DNA of 64,000 bases from Lutibacter sp. HS1-25 (GTDB taxonomy: Bacteria > Bacteroidota > Bacteroidia > Flavobacteriales > Flavobacteriaceae), in assembly GCF_004121075.1 (NCBI RefSeq), contig NZ_RHLN01000161.1, positions 1 through 64,000 of the forward strand, given 5' to 3'. The notes under the pieces are model-generated. The model saw nothing but the letters and a program-made list of their open reading frames with translations. It ran no database searches and had not been told where the DNA came from. Below are positions 28,341-37,171 of the stretch, piece by piece (within the stretch, counting starts at the first letter, position 1; each line of letters starts with the position of its first letter). A program made the position numbers and the translations under genes.

Positions 28341-29774
28341 ATGAAAAAAATCACTATTGCTGAACTTTTAAGTTCAAAAAATATTTTACAGGAAATAACT
28401 GTAAAAGGATGGGTACGAACTTTTAGAGCAAACCGTTTTATAGCTTTAAATGATGGTTCTACATTAAATAACATACAATGTGTGGTAGATTTTGAAAACA
28501 CCGACGAAGCTACTCTAAAACGCATTACAACAGGTGCCGCAATTGAAATTAAAGGAATGCTTGCCGAAAGTATAGGTAAAGGACAAAGTGTAGAAATTCA
28601 AGTTTCTAAAATTACAATTTTAGGAGATTGCAATCCAGACGAGTATCCAATCCAACCAAAAAAACACAGTTTAGAATTTTTACGTGAAAATGCACATTTA
28701 CGCATTAGAACAAATACATTTAGCGCTGTAATGCGCTTAAGATCTGCTTTATCTTTTGCAGTACATAAATATTTTACTGAAAATGGATTTTATAATTTTC
28801 ACGCTCCAATTATTACAGGATCAGATGCTGAAGGAGCTGGTGAAATGTTTCAAGTTTCTATCTTAGATAACATCAATCCACCTAAAACTGAAGAAGGTAA
28901 AATTGATTATAGTAAAGATTTTTTTGGAAAAGAAACAAACTTAACAGTTTCCGGACAATTAGAAGCCGAAACCTATGCGATGGCTTTAGGAAAAGTATAT
29001 ACTTTTGGACCTACTTTTAGAGCCGAAAATTCAAATACTTCAAGACATTTAGCTGAATTTTGGATGATTGAACCTGAAGTAGCATTTAATAATTTGGATG
29101 ATAATATGGACTTAGCTGAAGATTTTATCAAATCTGTTATTACCTATGTTACCATAAACTGCAAAGATGATTTGGCTTTTTTAAATGATCGTTTATTACA
29201 AGAAGATAAAACAAAACCTGCAAATGAACGCAGTGAAATGAGTTTAATAGAAAAATTAAACTTTGTAATTGAAAACAATTTTAAACGCGTAAGTTATACA
29301 GAAGCAATAGATATATTAAGAAACTGTAAACCAAATAAAAAGAAACAATTTCAATACTTAATTGAAGATTGGGGAACCGATTTACAAAGTGAACATGAAC
29401 GCTTTTTAGTTGAAAAACACTTTAAATGTCCTGTAATTTTATTTGATTATCCAGCAAATATCAAAGCATTTTACATGCGCTTAAACCAAGACGGGAAAAC
29501 AGTTCGTGCAATGGATGTATTATTTCCTGGAATTGGAGAAATTGTTGGTGGTAGTCAACGTGAAGAGCGATTAGATGTACTTCAACAAAAAATTAAAGAT
29601 CTAAATATTGACGAAAAAGAACTTTGGTGGTATTTAGATACTAGAAAGTTTGGAACAGCAGAACACAGCGGTTTTGGTTTAGGTTTTGAACGTTTAGTTC
29701 AGTTTGTTACTGGAATGGGAAATATACGCGATGTAATTCCTTACCCACGTACACCACAAAATGCAGAATTTTAA
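28341..29774 (+). CDS. asnS: Asparaginyl-tRNA synthetase
   Basis: This 477-residue class IIb synthetase has an N-terminal OB fold that recognises the anticodon (about 15-110, including [20 protein letters not shown]). The catalytic core has motif 2 [15 protein letters not shown] and motif 3 [30 protein letters not shown] marks it as AsnRS rather than AspRS. Its presence implies direct charging of tRNA-Asn. TATATTTG (28313-28320) is a -7-like element; no matching -33 was found. Confidence 0.97.
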   Translation: MKKITIAELLSSKNILQEITVKGWVRTFRANRFIALNDGSTLNNIQCVVDFENTDEATLKRITTGAAIEIKGMLAESIGKGQSVEIQVSKITILGDCNPDEYPIQPKKHSLEFLRENAHLRIRTNTFSAVMRLRSALSFAVHKYFTENGFYNFHAPIITGSDAEGAGEMFQVSILDNINPPKTEEGKIDYSKDFFGKETNLTVSGQLEAETYAMALGKVYTFGPTFRAENSNTSRHLAEFWMIEPEVAFNNLDDNMDLAEDFIKSVITYVTINCKDDLAFLNDRLLQEDKTKPANERSEMSLIEKLNFVIENNFKRVSYTEAIDILRNCKPNKKKQFQYLIEDWGTDLQSEHERFLVEKHFKCPVILFDYPANIKAFYMRLNQDGKTVRAMDVLFPGIGEIVGGSQREERLDVLQQKIKDLNIDEKELWWYLDTRKFGTAEHSGFGLGFERLVQFVTGMGNIRDVIPYPRTPQNAEF

Positions 29775-29848
29775 ACTAGATTTAAAAACTACTAGTACTG
29801 TTGTGCTATATATTTGTATTTTTATCAAAAGGTATTATAAACCCATAT

Positions 29849-31306
29849 ATGTTAAAACAAAGTTTAAATCTTAAATTATTACAAAAATTATCTCCTCAAC
29901 AAATTCAATTGATGAAGTTGATTCAAATGCCTACGCAAGCTTTTGAACAAAAACTAAGTCAAGAATTAGAGGAAAACCCAGCATTGGAAGGCGGTTTAGA
30001 ATCAAATGATGAATATTCCGATTTAAATGGTGATACTGATTTTGATGATAGCGGTAATGAAAGTATAAACACTGAAGACATTAATATTGATGAATATTTG
30101 AGTGATGATGAAATACCAAATTACAAAACACAAGCCAACAACTATTCATATGATGATGACGAAAAGCAAATACCTTATGCCTCAGGCACCTCTTTTACAC
30201 AAACTTTAAAAAATCAAATAAACACCTATAGACTAACTGAAGATGAAGAAATAATAACCGATTTCTTAATAGGAAGTATTGATGACAGCGGTTATATAAG
30301 AAGAGATTTACTTGATATTTTAGACGACTTAGCGTTTACACAAAATATTTTCACAAACATTGAAGTTTTAGAACAATTACTTAAACTAGTTCAGCAACTA
30401 GATCCTCCAGGTGTAGGGGCTCGTGATTTAAAAGAATGTTTGTTGATACAATTAAAAAGAAAAGAAGAAAAACCAAGTGTTTTATTAGCAATAGCTATAC
30501 TTGAGCAATCTTTTGATCATTTTGTAAAAAAACATTATTCAAAATTATTACAGAAATTTCATATTTCAGAAGACGAATTAAAAGACGCTATAAGTCAAAT
30601 TGAACGGTTAAACCCAAAACCAGGTGGTTCATTTGTTGGAAACAATAAAATAGCTGAACAAATAGTACCTGATTTCTCAATACGTATTATTGAAGGTGAA
30701 TTAGAACTTACTTTAAACTCACGTAACGAACCAGAACTTTATATCTCAAACGAATATAATAATCTATTAAAAGGCTATAAGGATAGTACAAATAAAACAA
30801 AATCTCAAAAAGAAGCTGTTCAATTTATCAAGCAAAAATTAGATGCAGCAAAATGGTTTATAGATGCCGTAAAACAACGTCAACAAACCCTATTGCTAAA
30901 TATGAATGCAATTATGCAACACCAAAAAGAATATTTTTTAACAGGTGATGAACGCAAATTAAAACCAATGATTTTAAAAGATATTGCTGATGAAATTGGA
31001 ATGGATGTATCTACAGTTTCACGTGTTGCCAATAGTAAATATGTATCTACACCTTATGGTACAAAACTTATAAAAGATTTTTTCTCAGAATCGATGAAAA
31101 ATGACCAAGGTGAAGATGTTTCTACAAAAGAAATTAAAAATATACTACTGTCTGTTATCACTGAAGAAAATAAGAAAAAACCTTTAACAGATGATAAATT
31201 AGCACTTATTTTGAAAGATAAAGGATATCCTATTGCACGACGAACAATCGCTAAATATAGAGAACAATTAGACATTCCTGTAGCTAGATTACGAAAAGAA
31301 ATTTAG
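29849..31306 (+). CDS. rpoN: RNA polymerase sigma-54 factor
   Basis: This 485-residue factor has region I with LKLLQKLSPQQIQLMKLIQM and the ELEENPALE word, an acidic region II, and the core-binding domain. The DNA-binding domain ends in the RpoN box ARRTIAKYREQL. The factor needs AAA+ activators to open promoters; none is in the window. The start is the ATG at 29849. The longer frame begins with TTG at 29801, and a TATATTTG box at 29809-29816 lies inside that extension. The downstream membrane gene starts 18 bases after its stop. Confidence 0.96.
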   Translation: MLKQSLNLKLLQKLSPQQIQLMKLIQMPTQAFEQKLSQELEENPALEGGLESNDEYSDLNGDTDFDDSGNESINTEDINIDEYLSDDEIPNYKTQANNYSYDDDEKQIPYASGTSFTQTLKNQINTYRLTEDEEIITDFLIGSIDDSGYIRRDLLDILDDLAFTQNIFTNIEVLEQLLKLVQQLDPPGVGARDLKECLLIQLKRKEEKPSVLLAIAILEQSFDHFVKKHYSKLLQKFHISEDELKDAISQIERLNPKPGGSFVGNNKIAEQIVPDFSIRIIEGELELTLNSRNEPELYISNEYNNLLKGYKDSTNKTKSQKEAVQFIKQKLDAAKWFIDAVKQRQQTLLLNMNAIMQHQKEYFLTGDERKLKPMILKDIADEIGMDVSTVSRVANSKYVSTPYGTKLIKDFFSESMKNDQGEDVSTKEIKNILLSVITEENKKKPLTDDKLALILKDKGYPIARRTIAKYREQLDIPVARLRKEI

Positions 31307-31324
31307 CTCATTGATAAAAATAGC

Positions 31325-31942
31325 ATGAAACTTTCCAAAATTATTTCTTACTTTTTCCATCCTATTAATTTTTCAATAATAGGGGCGCTTCTTTATTTTC
31401 TGTACATTCCAAAATACATTTTTAAGCCAATAGAACATACCATACTAATTGTACTATTTTGTGGCACCTATATATTTCCAGTATTTCTCTTATACCTAAT
31501 GAAAAAATTTGGAATGATTGAAAGCTTTCATATGAAAACAGTAGAAGAAAGAAAATTTCCAACACTACTCTTTATATCAATTTCCTTTTTTATGGGATAT
31601 TGGCTACTTAAAACTACTGTAGTAAACTTATTAGCTTTATTTTATTTAGGGTACGGATTATTTATGATGATTAGTTATGTGTTTTTATATTTAAACCGTA
31701 AAATAAGCCTTCATATGGCGGCAATAGGTGGGTTGATAGGTTTTTTAATGTACTTTAGTTATCATTTTAAAATTAATATAATATCCATATTTATAATGTT
31801 ATTTATATTAAGTGGTATAATTGCAACAGCTAGAATAAAATTAAATGCACATAATTTAAATGAAATTTTTTGGGGATATTCATTGGGTATAATAACGCAA
31901 CTTTTTATCTATTTTACCTATATTATAATATATAAAATTTAA
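31325..31942 (+). CDS. PAP2-like membrane protein
   Basis: This 205-residue protein has about six transmembrane helices. The spacing of its conserved words resembles the PAP2 phosphatase superfamily. SLHMAAIGG sits where the second motif (SGH) is expected and ARIKLNAHNLNEIFWGYSLG where the third (SR-x5-H-x3-D) is expected. The canonical catalytic residues are not fully matched, so lipid phosphatase activity is uncertain. It sits 18 bases behind rpoN and probably shares its transcript. Its 3' end overlaps the convergent outer-membrane gene by 20 bases. Confidence 0.6.
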   Translation: MKLSKIISYFFHPINFSIIGALLYFLYIPKYIFKPIEHTILIVLFCGTYIFPVFLLYLMKKFGMIESFHMKTVEERKFPTLLFISISFFMGYWLLKTTVVNLLALFYLGYGLFMMISYVFLYLNRKISLHMAAIGGLIGFLMYFSYHFKINIISIFIMLFILSGIIATARIKLNAHNLNEIFWGYSLGIITQLFIYFTYIIIYKI

Positions 31943-32594
31943 GTCCTATATTAAAATCTCTTACTTTTAATATTTCACCATTACTACCTACACTATCAAA
32001 TAAATTACTTAAACCATAGTAGGCAAATAAATTCCAAGTACCATAGCCAGCAGATAAAATTGCACCATATTGTAAATTATTAAGTACATCCAAATTCTTA
32101 ACCGAAATCGTTTCATTATTATAGTCTAATTTTGAATTTGAATAGAAGATATAAGAAAATTTAAAACCGCCATAAATTCTCCAAAAATTAAACTTGGTAG
32201 CAGTAGATGTTCTCCATCTAATCTCAATAGGTAATTCAACAATATTGGATCTAATTGTTTTTGTTTGGTATTCTTCAATAATATTAGAGTCATTTATTTT
32301 ATCATCAAAAAAAGTAATTGTGTTTTTATAGGAATTGTAAGCATACCCTAACCCAACTCCAACGCCAAAATTACGACGTTCATTAAACGGAAAATCTCTA
32401 ATAAAGCCCAAAGATACCCCTAGGGAAAATGGGGAATCTGCATCCTCTACAGGTTTATTTAATAAAATATTATAGCTTAACGACAGATACAATTGATCCT
32501 CTAAATATTTATTATCTATTGAATCATTATTAACCTGTGAAAAACTATTATAAAAACAAGAAATAAAAAATAAAATAAAAACTGCTTTTTTCAT
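31923..32594 (-). CDS. Outer-membrane beta-barrel protein, PorT-like family
   Basis: This 223-residue protein has a signal peptide (1-19, ending NSFSQ) and eight or so amphipathic strands. It includes GVSLGFIRDFPFNERRNFGV and GVGLGYAYNSY, with a terminal aromatic strand FNIGLKFYIL. The pattern fits the small outer-membrane barrel family (PF13568 type) that includes the T9SS protein PorT. It follows the exbD genes after a terminator, so it may be transcribed separately; TATCTTTG at 32600-32607 is a candidate -7 element. Whether it is a true PorT orthologue cannot be decided by eye. Confidence 0.65.
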   Translation of the reverse strand: MKKAVFILFFISCFYNSFSQVNNDSIDNKYLEDQLYLSLSYNILLNKPVEDADSPFSLGVSLGFIRDFPFNERRNFGVGVGLGYAYNSYKNTITFFDDKINDSNIIEEYQTKTIRSNIVELPIEIRWRTSTATKFNFWRIYGGFKFSYIFYSNSKLDYNNETISVKNLDVLNNLQYGAILSAGYGTWNLFAYYGLSNLFDSVGSNGEILKVRDFNIGLKFYIL

Positions 32595-32616
32595 ATTAAC
32601 AAAGATATACTATTAA

Positions 32617-32652
32617 ACTAAAAAAAGGCAATCAAAATAATTGATTGCCTTT
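32617..32652 (-). terminator. Terminator of the exbB-exbD operon
   Basis: On the minus strand AAAGGCAATCA pairs with TGATTGCCTTT, followed by T7 (plus-strand A7 at about 32620-32626). It lies 23 bases after the second exbD stop. Confidence 0.88.
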
Positions 32653-32674
32653 ATATTATTAATAAAATATAAGT

Positions 32675-33145
32675 TTAAAAATTGCTTTTCAAATCGTTAC
32701 CTTTAGTAGTTGAAAAACTAACTTTTAAAGCATTTATATCTCTTAATTGTTCTTTAATGTCTAATATTGTACCAACATTTGCTTCTTTATCTGCTTTAAT
32801 AGAAGTTGTCATAAATTTTACTTCTTCTTCCTTTCTTAAAGCTTGTTCAGATAAAATGAAACTAGGAACATCTTTTACATCAATAATCTTATCATTAACT
32901 TGAATTTTATCACCAGCTATTCTAGCGTCTTTAGATTTACCAACATATATTGTACTTACTAAACTTTTCATTTCAAGTTTTTTCACTTCGTTTGCAACAG
33001 GAAGGTTCGGTTTTTTAATTAATAAATCCGTTTCCCTCATAGTTGTTGACACCATGAAAAAGAATAACAACATAAATACAATATCAGGTAAAGATGCTGT
33101 AGAAATGGCAGGTAAACCTTTTTTCTTCTTTTTAAATTTACTCAT
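32675..33145 (-). CDS. exbD: ExbD/TolR-type biopolymer transport protein
   Basis: This 156-residue protein has a basic N-terminus (KFKKKKKG), a single membrane helix (about 15-40; PDIVFMLLFFFMVSTTM) and a periplasmic domain. The Asp of SLPDIVFML at the start of the helix is the conserved proton-path residue of ExbD/TolR proteins. It should combine with the ExbB homologue three genes upstream to convert proton motive force into movement of an outer-membrane partner. It starts 8 bases after the preceding exbD. Confidence 0.93.
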   Translation of the reverse strand: MSKFKKKKKGLPAISTASLPDIVFMLLFFFMVSTTMRETDLLIKKPNLPVANEVKKLEMKSLVSTIYVGKSKDARIAGDKIQVNDKIIDVKDVPSFILSEQALRKEEEVKFMTTSIKADKEANVGTILDIKEQLRDINALKVSFSTTKGNDLKSNF

Positions 33146-33153
33146 ATCTGATA

Positions 33154-33777
33154 TTATTTTATTGGTTCTGGTTCAGAGATAATTTGAGGATAAGAATTTT
33201 TCAAAAATTCAATTTTTTCATTTAAACTTTCACTCGGGTTATCTTTATAATCTTTTAACAAATCGTCATAAGATCTTTTGTATTTCTCTAATCCTAATCT
33301 ATTTCTTAACTCAGTATATGCAGCTTCAATTTCATTTTGAATTGAAATATACATTCCATAAGTTGTTCCTCTATCGCTCTGTAATGAAATTACAGCCTTT
33401 GAAGGATGATCAGATGACAATGGACTTCTAGCACCTTTACAATAATCACAAGGAGCAGCAGGAGCATCGTCTTTTGCAGTACTCAAACCTCCACCATTAT
33501 CAATAAAATCCATTGCTAATTTTTTAATCTCATTTACTGTTACGTATTGATCGTTTTCAACCAAAATTTGATTGTTACGATTTACTACAATATCAAAAAC
33601 GTTTTTTTCCTTAACAATTACATCTTGCTGATTTTGATCTTGAGATTTCTCAGGTAATTTACGAGAAATACCTGAATCTACGTCCATTGTAGTTGTTACT
33701 AAGAAAAATATTAAAAGCAAGAACGCAATGTCTGCCATTGAACCAGCATTAATTTCTGAATTTTCTCTTCTTGCCAT
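33154..33777 (-). CDS. exbD: ExbD-family protein with extended periplasmic domain
   Basis: This 207-residue protein begins with ENSEINAGSMADIAFLLLIFFLVTT, in short segments the same helix and conserved Asp as ExbD. It is about 60 residues longer than usual: an insertion around 95-115 contains CDYCKG, a CxxC pair, and the C-terminus is a charged helical tail. Paired ExbD paralogues, one short and one long, recur in flavobacterial ExbB clusters. The CxxC could form a disulfide in the periplasm. Nine bases separate it from the upstream membrane gene. Confidence 0.9.
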   Translation of the reverse strand: MARRENSEINAGSMADIAFLLLIFFLVTTTMDVDSGISRKLPEKSQDQNQQDVIVKEKNVFDIVVNRNNQILVENDQYVTVNEIKKLAMDFIDNGGGLSTAKDDAPAAPCDYCKGARSPLSSDHPSKAVISLQSDRGTTYGMYISIQNEIEAAYTELRNRLGLEKYKRSYDDLLKDYKDNPSESLNEKIEFLKNSYPQIISEPEPIK

Positions 33778-33785
33778 AGCCTATC

Positions 33786-34247
33786 TTATTTTACAAGTCC
33801 TTTAACAAAGTCAATTCCAACTAAAACCAATCCAATTCCACCTAGAAAAAAACTATAGTTAATCAATGTACTTACCCATTTAGATGTGCTACCAGCGTCA
33901 CCTTCTTTTAAAACATTACCCATTTGGTCTGTAACAGCAGCATCTGAAGCGAAAGAATAAGAAACTACTAATATAACTAGCAATATTCCAATTCCAATAA
34001 AAGATCTTTTCAAAACTTCAGGATGTTTGAATAAGTTTATCAAAGAATAAATAATTGCTATTGCAGCTGTTGCAATCAATGTAATAATTGAAAAAGTAAT
34101 AAATGGAGACAGAATACTATTCTGCAAACTCGCATCATTCTCAATATTTGTATCTCCTTCTGCAACAATTCTAATGAAAAAATAGAATCCAATTAAGGCT
34201 ATTAGTCCTGTTACATAAGTTAATATTTTAGAAATTTTTGTATCCAT
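33786..34247 (-). CDS. Three-to-four-helix membrane protein in the exbB-exbD operon
   Basis: No named family is recognised. The 153-residue protein has hydrophobic segments at about 10-28, 50-72, 83-103 and 128-150, with short connecting loops. It lies between exbB and the two exbD genes with spacings of 9 and 8 bases, so it is surely co-transcribed. That placement suggests an accessory subunit of the motor. Such a spacer gene is common in flavobacterial ExbB clusters. Confidence 0.8.
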   Translation of the reverse strand: MDTKISKILTYVTGLIALIGFYFFIRIVAEGDTNIENDASLQNSILSPFITFSIITLIATAAIAIIYSLINLFKHPEVLKRSFIGIGILLVILVVSYSFASDAAVTDQMGNVLKEGDAGSTSKWVSTLINYSFFLGGIGLVLVGIDFVKGLVK

Positions 34248-34256
34248 AATTTATTA

Positions 34257-34994
34257 CTATTTTTTATATCTAACCAAAAGGTCAACAAGTGAAATTGAAG
34301 CGTCTTCCATACTGTTTACAATACTATCTACTTTAGAGATAATGTAATTATAAAAAATTTGAAGAATAATTGCTACAACCAAACCAAATACAGTTGTAAG
34401 TAACGCTACTTTAATACCACCAGCAACAACTGTTGGAGAAATATCACCTGCAGCTTGAATAGAGTCAAATGCATCAATCATACCAATTACAGTACCCATG
34501 AAACCAAGCATTGGTGCCAAAGCAATAAATAAAGATAACCATGAAATGTTTTTCTCTAACAATCCCATTTGAACACCACCGTATCCAACAACTGCTTTTT
34601 CAGCTGCTTCAACGCCTTCGTCCATTCTATCTAAACCTTGATAAAATATTGAAGCAACAGGTCCTTTTGTATTTCTACAAACTTCTTTTGCAGCTTCAAC
34701 TCCACCTGAATTTAAGGCTTCGTCAACTTTATTTACTAATTTCTTAGTATTTGTAGTTGCCATGTTAAGATAAATAATTCTTTCAATAGCAATTGCCAAC
34801 CCTAAAATTAAGGCTACTAATACAATTCCCATAAAAAATGGTCCACCTTCAATAAAACGTTGTTTTAATTCTTGGTGAAATGTTTTTGCTTCTGTAACTT
34901 CTTCTGTTACAGCAACATCTTGTGCGAAAACTTTAGGTGCTGCTCCAAATAATAATAATCCTGTGATTGCAAGGATAGTAAATACTCTTTTCAT
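34257..34994 (-). CDS. exbB: MotA/TolQ/ExbB proton channel family protein
   Basis: This 245-residue protein has an N-terminal signal-like segment (ending KVFAQ), a first helix at about 50-75 and the family core with two further helices. Words typical of ExbB are WLSLFIALAPMLGFMGTVIG and GDISPTVVAGGIKVALLTT, with the conserved Thr/Ala of the proton path. It is the first gene of exbB-x-exbD-exbD. TonB is not in the window. The partner may be TonB, gliding/T9SS machinery or a Tol-like system. Confidence 0.93.
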   Translation of the reverse strand: MKRVFTILAITGLLLFGAAPKVFAQDVAVTEEVTEAKTFHQELKQRFIEGGPFFMGIVLVALILGLAIAIERIIYLNMATTNTKKLVNKVDEALNSGGVEAAKEVCRNTKGPVASIFYQGLDRMDEGVEAAEKAVVGYGGVQMGLLEKNISWLSLFIALAPMLGFMGTVIGMIDAFDSIQAAGDISPTVVAGGIKVALLTTVFGLVVAIILQIFYNYIISKVDSIVNSMEDASISLVDLLVRYKK

Positions 34995-35295
34995 CGTGTA
35001 ATAGTTAATTTATTAATTCTTTTTACTGGTTAAATATATATTAATTTCAAAAAACCTACAAACTCATCATAATATGAAAATTCTCTCAAGTCATTTACTT
35101 AGTACGCACCTTCAAATATGACTTCGTTTGCGAATGGCAAGTAACAAAAAAATGTTGAATTCTAAAAATTTTACAAGTACTAAAAATTATTTTTTTGGTT
35201 TTTTTGGTTTTTTTGGTTTTTTTTCAAAAATTATACTAAATAGTCTCTTTTTATTGAAATATTTATTAAATAAAACCGCTATTGTTATTGAAATT
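34995..35295. other. 301-bp gap between asparaginase and exbB
   Basis: No gene is visible. It holds a tandem (T7GG)3 tract at 35190-35216 and the presumed exbB promoter region near 35000-35060, in which I see no consensus box. The remainder is AT-rich. Confidence 0.55.
35190..35224. repeat. Tandem T7GG repeat (three 9-bp units)
   Basis: TTTTTTTGG is repeated three times exactly (35190-35216) and followed by T8. Homopolymer-rich tandem tracts of this kind are prone to slippage; it lies about 200 bases upstream of exbB. Confidence 0.8.
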
Positions 35296-36333
35296 TCATA
35301 AAACTTGAGTGAGTTCTCCCCTTAGAGAAGTTTCAAAAATTGATTTAAATTCATTTTTAGGAATATTCATTCCTAGCAAGTACATTAATTTAGCCAAAGC
35401 TGATTCAGTTGTGATGTCATATCCGCTAATAATTCCAATACTTTCAAGGGCTACACTAGTTTCATAACGCCCCATAATTACACTCCCACCTGCGCACTGT
35501 GTTACATTAATTATATGTATACCTTTGTTAATTGCCTCTTGTAATAAATTCAAAAACCAATCGGTTGAAGGAGCGTTACCCGATCCATAGGTTTCTAAAA
35601 TCACACCTTTTAAACCATTAATATTTAAAATACTTTCAACAGTACTTTTTTGTATGCCTGGAAATATTTTTAAAATTAAAATATTTTTATTCAAATTCTT
35701 TATAACCTTCAGTTTTTTATCAATGGGATTCTTTTGTAAATATTGCTTAAAAAATTTTAAATGAACTCCACTTTCACATAAAGTAGGATAGTTATATGAC
35801 ATAAATGCCTGAAAATGCTCAGCATTCATCTTTGTAGTTCTGTTTGCCCTATATAATTTGTATTCAAAATACAAGCATACTTCTGAAACTACAGGAACAC
35901 CATTTGTATTGGCTGATGCAATTTCAATTGAAGTTATTAGATTTTCTTTTGCATCTGTTCTTAAATCGCCAATTGGCAACTGAGATCCTGTAAATATAAT
36001 AGGTTTGGATAAATTTTCGAACATAAAACTTATTGCAGAAGCCGTGTATGACATTGTGTCTGAACCATGTAAAACTACAAAACCATCAAATTTATCATAG
36101 TTTTTTTCAATTATTTCAGCAAGAACCACCCAATTATCAGGATCCATATTGGATGAATCAATAGGTACATCAAATGTTGTACTTTCTATCAAACATTTCA
36201 AATGATGAACCTCAGGAATATGCTCTAAAAGTTTATTAAAATTAAACGCCTTTAAAGAACCAGTTTTATAGTCTTTTACCATCCCTATTGTTCCTCCAGT
36301 ATATATCAGTAAAATATTAGGTAATTTTGTCAT
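35296..36333 (-). CDS. ansA: Type I L-asparaginase
   Basis: This 345-residue enzyme hydrolyses asparagine to aspartate and ammonia. The nucleophile motif YTGGTIGM places the catalytic Thr at 12 or 15, and the second motif LHGSDTMSYTASA gives the Thr93-Asp92 pair. There is no signal peptide, so it is a cytoplasmic type I enzyme. It is alone on its strand, with a 301-base gap before exbB. Confidence 0.95.
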   Translation of the reverse strand: MTKLPNILLIYTGGTIGMVKDYKTGSLKAFNFNKLLEHIPEVHHLKCLIESTTFDVPIDSSNMDPDNWVVLAEIIEKNYDKFDGFVVLHGSDTMSYTASAISFMFENLSKPIIFTGSQLPIGDLRTDAKENLITSIEIASANTNGVPVVSEVCLYFEYKLYRANRTTKMNAEHFQAFMSYNYPTLCESGVHLKFFKQYLQKNPIDKKLKVIKNLNKNILILKIFPGIQKSTVESILNINGLKGVILETYGSGNAPSTDWFLNLLQEAINKGIHIINVTQCAGGSVIMGRYETSVALESIGIISGYDITTESALAKLMYLLGMNIPKNEFKSIFETSLRGELTQVL

Positions 36334-36409
36334 TTTGTCTGCAACTTAATTTTGGAATAATTTATGCAATGTATATAAAAACAAAAATACATTAATAAAA
36401 AATAAACAT

Positions 36410-37105
36410 ATGGAATTTTATATTTTAATTGGAATTATAGCTTTAGTAAGTTGGTTAGTAAGCCAACGTTTAAAAAGTAAGTTTAACCATTACTCTAAAA
36501 TTCAACTTCAAAATGGATTAAGCGGTAGGGAAATTGCAGAAAAGATGTTACATGACAATGGAATTTATGATGTAAAAATTATTTCAACTCCAGGACAATT
36601 AACAGATCATTACAATCCTTTAAATAAAACTGTAAATTTAAGCGAATCTGTTTACAATGAAAGAAATGCATCTGCTGCTGCTGTTGCTGCACACGAAGTT
36701 GGTCACGCGGTGCAACATGCTACTGCTTATGAATGGTTAAATCTTCGTTCTAAATTAGTACCTATGGTTGGTATTTCTTCACAATTTTCTCAATGGTTAA
36801 TTATTGGTGGTTTAATTTTGGGAGCTGCATCAGGTAATAGTGGAATTGGGTTTACAATTGCTATTATTGGTTTGGGATTGATGGCTATTGCAACCGTTTT
36901 TAGTTTTATTACATTACCTGTTGAATATGATGCTAGTAATAGGGCGTTAGCTTGGCTAAAAACAAAAAACATGCTAACAAATAACGAGCAAGATGGTGCT
37001 AAAGATGCTTTAAAATGGGCTGCTCGCACTTATTTGGTTGCTGCATTATCTTCAACTGCAATGCTTTTATATTGGGGTTTTAGAATTTTAGGCTCTCGAG
37101 ACTAA
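36410..37105 (+). CDS. Zinc metallopeptidase, YugP family
   Basis: This 231-residue membrane protein has the zinc motif HEVGHAVQH (His95, Glu96, His99) between an N-terminal helix (1-18) and two or three further helices (about 120-170 and 205-228). VYNERNASAAAVAAHEVGH, PMVGISSQFSQWLII and LPVEYDASNRALAWL, in separate stretches, match the neutral zinc metallopeptidase family (YugP). Its substrates are unknown; membrane-protein quality control is a reasonable guess. It converges on accC across a shared bidirectional terminator. Confidence 0.92.
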   Translation: MEFYILIGIIALVSWLVSQRLKSKFNHYSKIQLQNGLSGREIAEKMLHDNGIYDVKIISTPGQLTDHYNPLNKTVNLSESVYNERNASAAAVAAHEVGHAVQHATAYEWLNLRSKLVPMVGISSQFSQWLIIGGLILGAASGNSGIGFTIAIIGLGLMAIATVFSFITLPVEYDASNRALAWLKTKNMLTNNEQDGAKDALKWAARTYLVAALSSTAMLLYWGFRILGSRD

Positions 37106-37122
37106 CTTTAGTTTTCCATAAT

Positions 37123-37159
37123 AAAAAAAAAGGATATGAGTTTTCATATCCTTTTTTTT
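37123..37159. terminator. Bidirectional terminator between YugP-like gene and accC
   Basis: A9 GGATATGA pairs with TCATATCC T8 around GTTT, so both strands show a GC-containing stem followed by a T-run. It ends the + strand peptidase gene and the - strand accC operon. Confidence 0.92.
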
Positions 37160-37171
37160 GTGTTTGATAAT

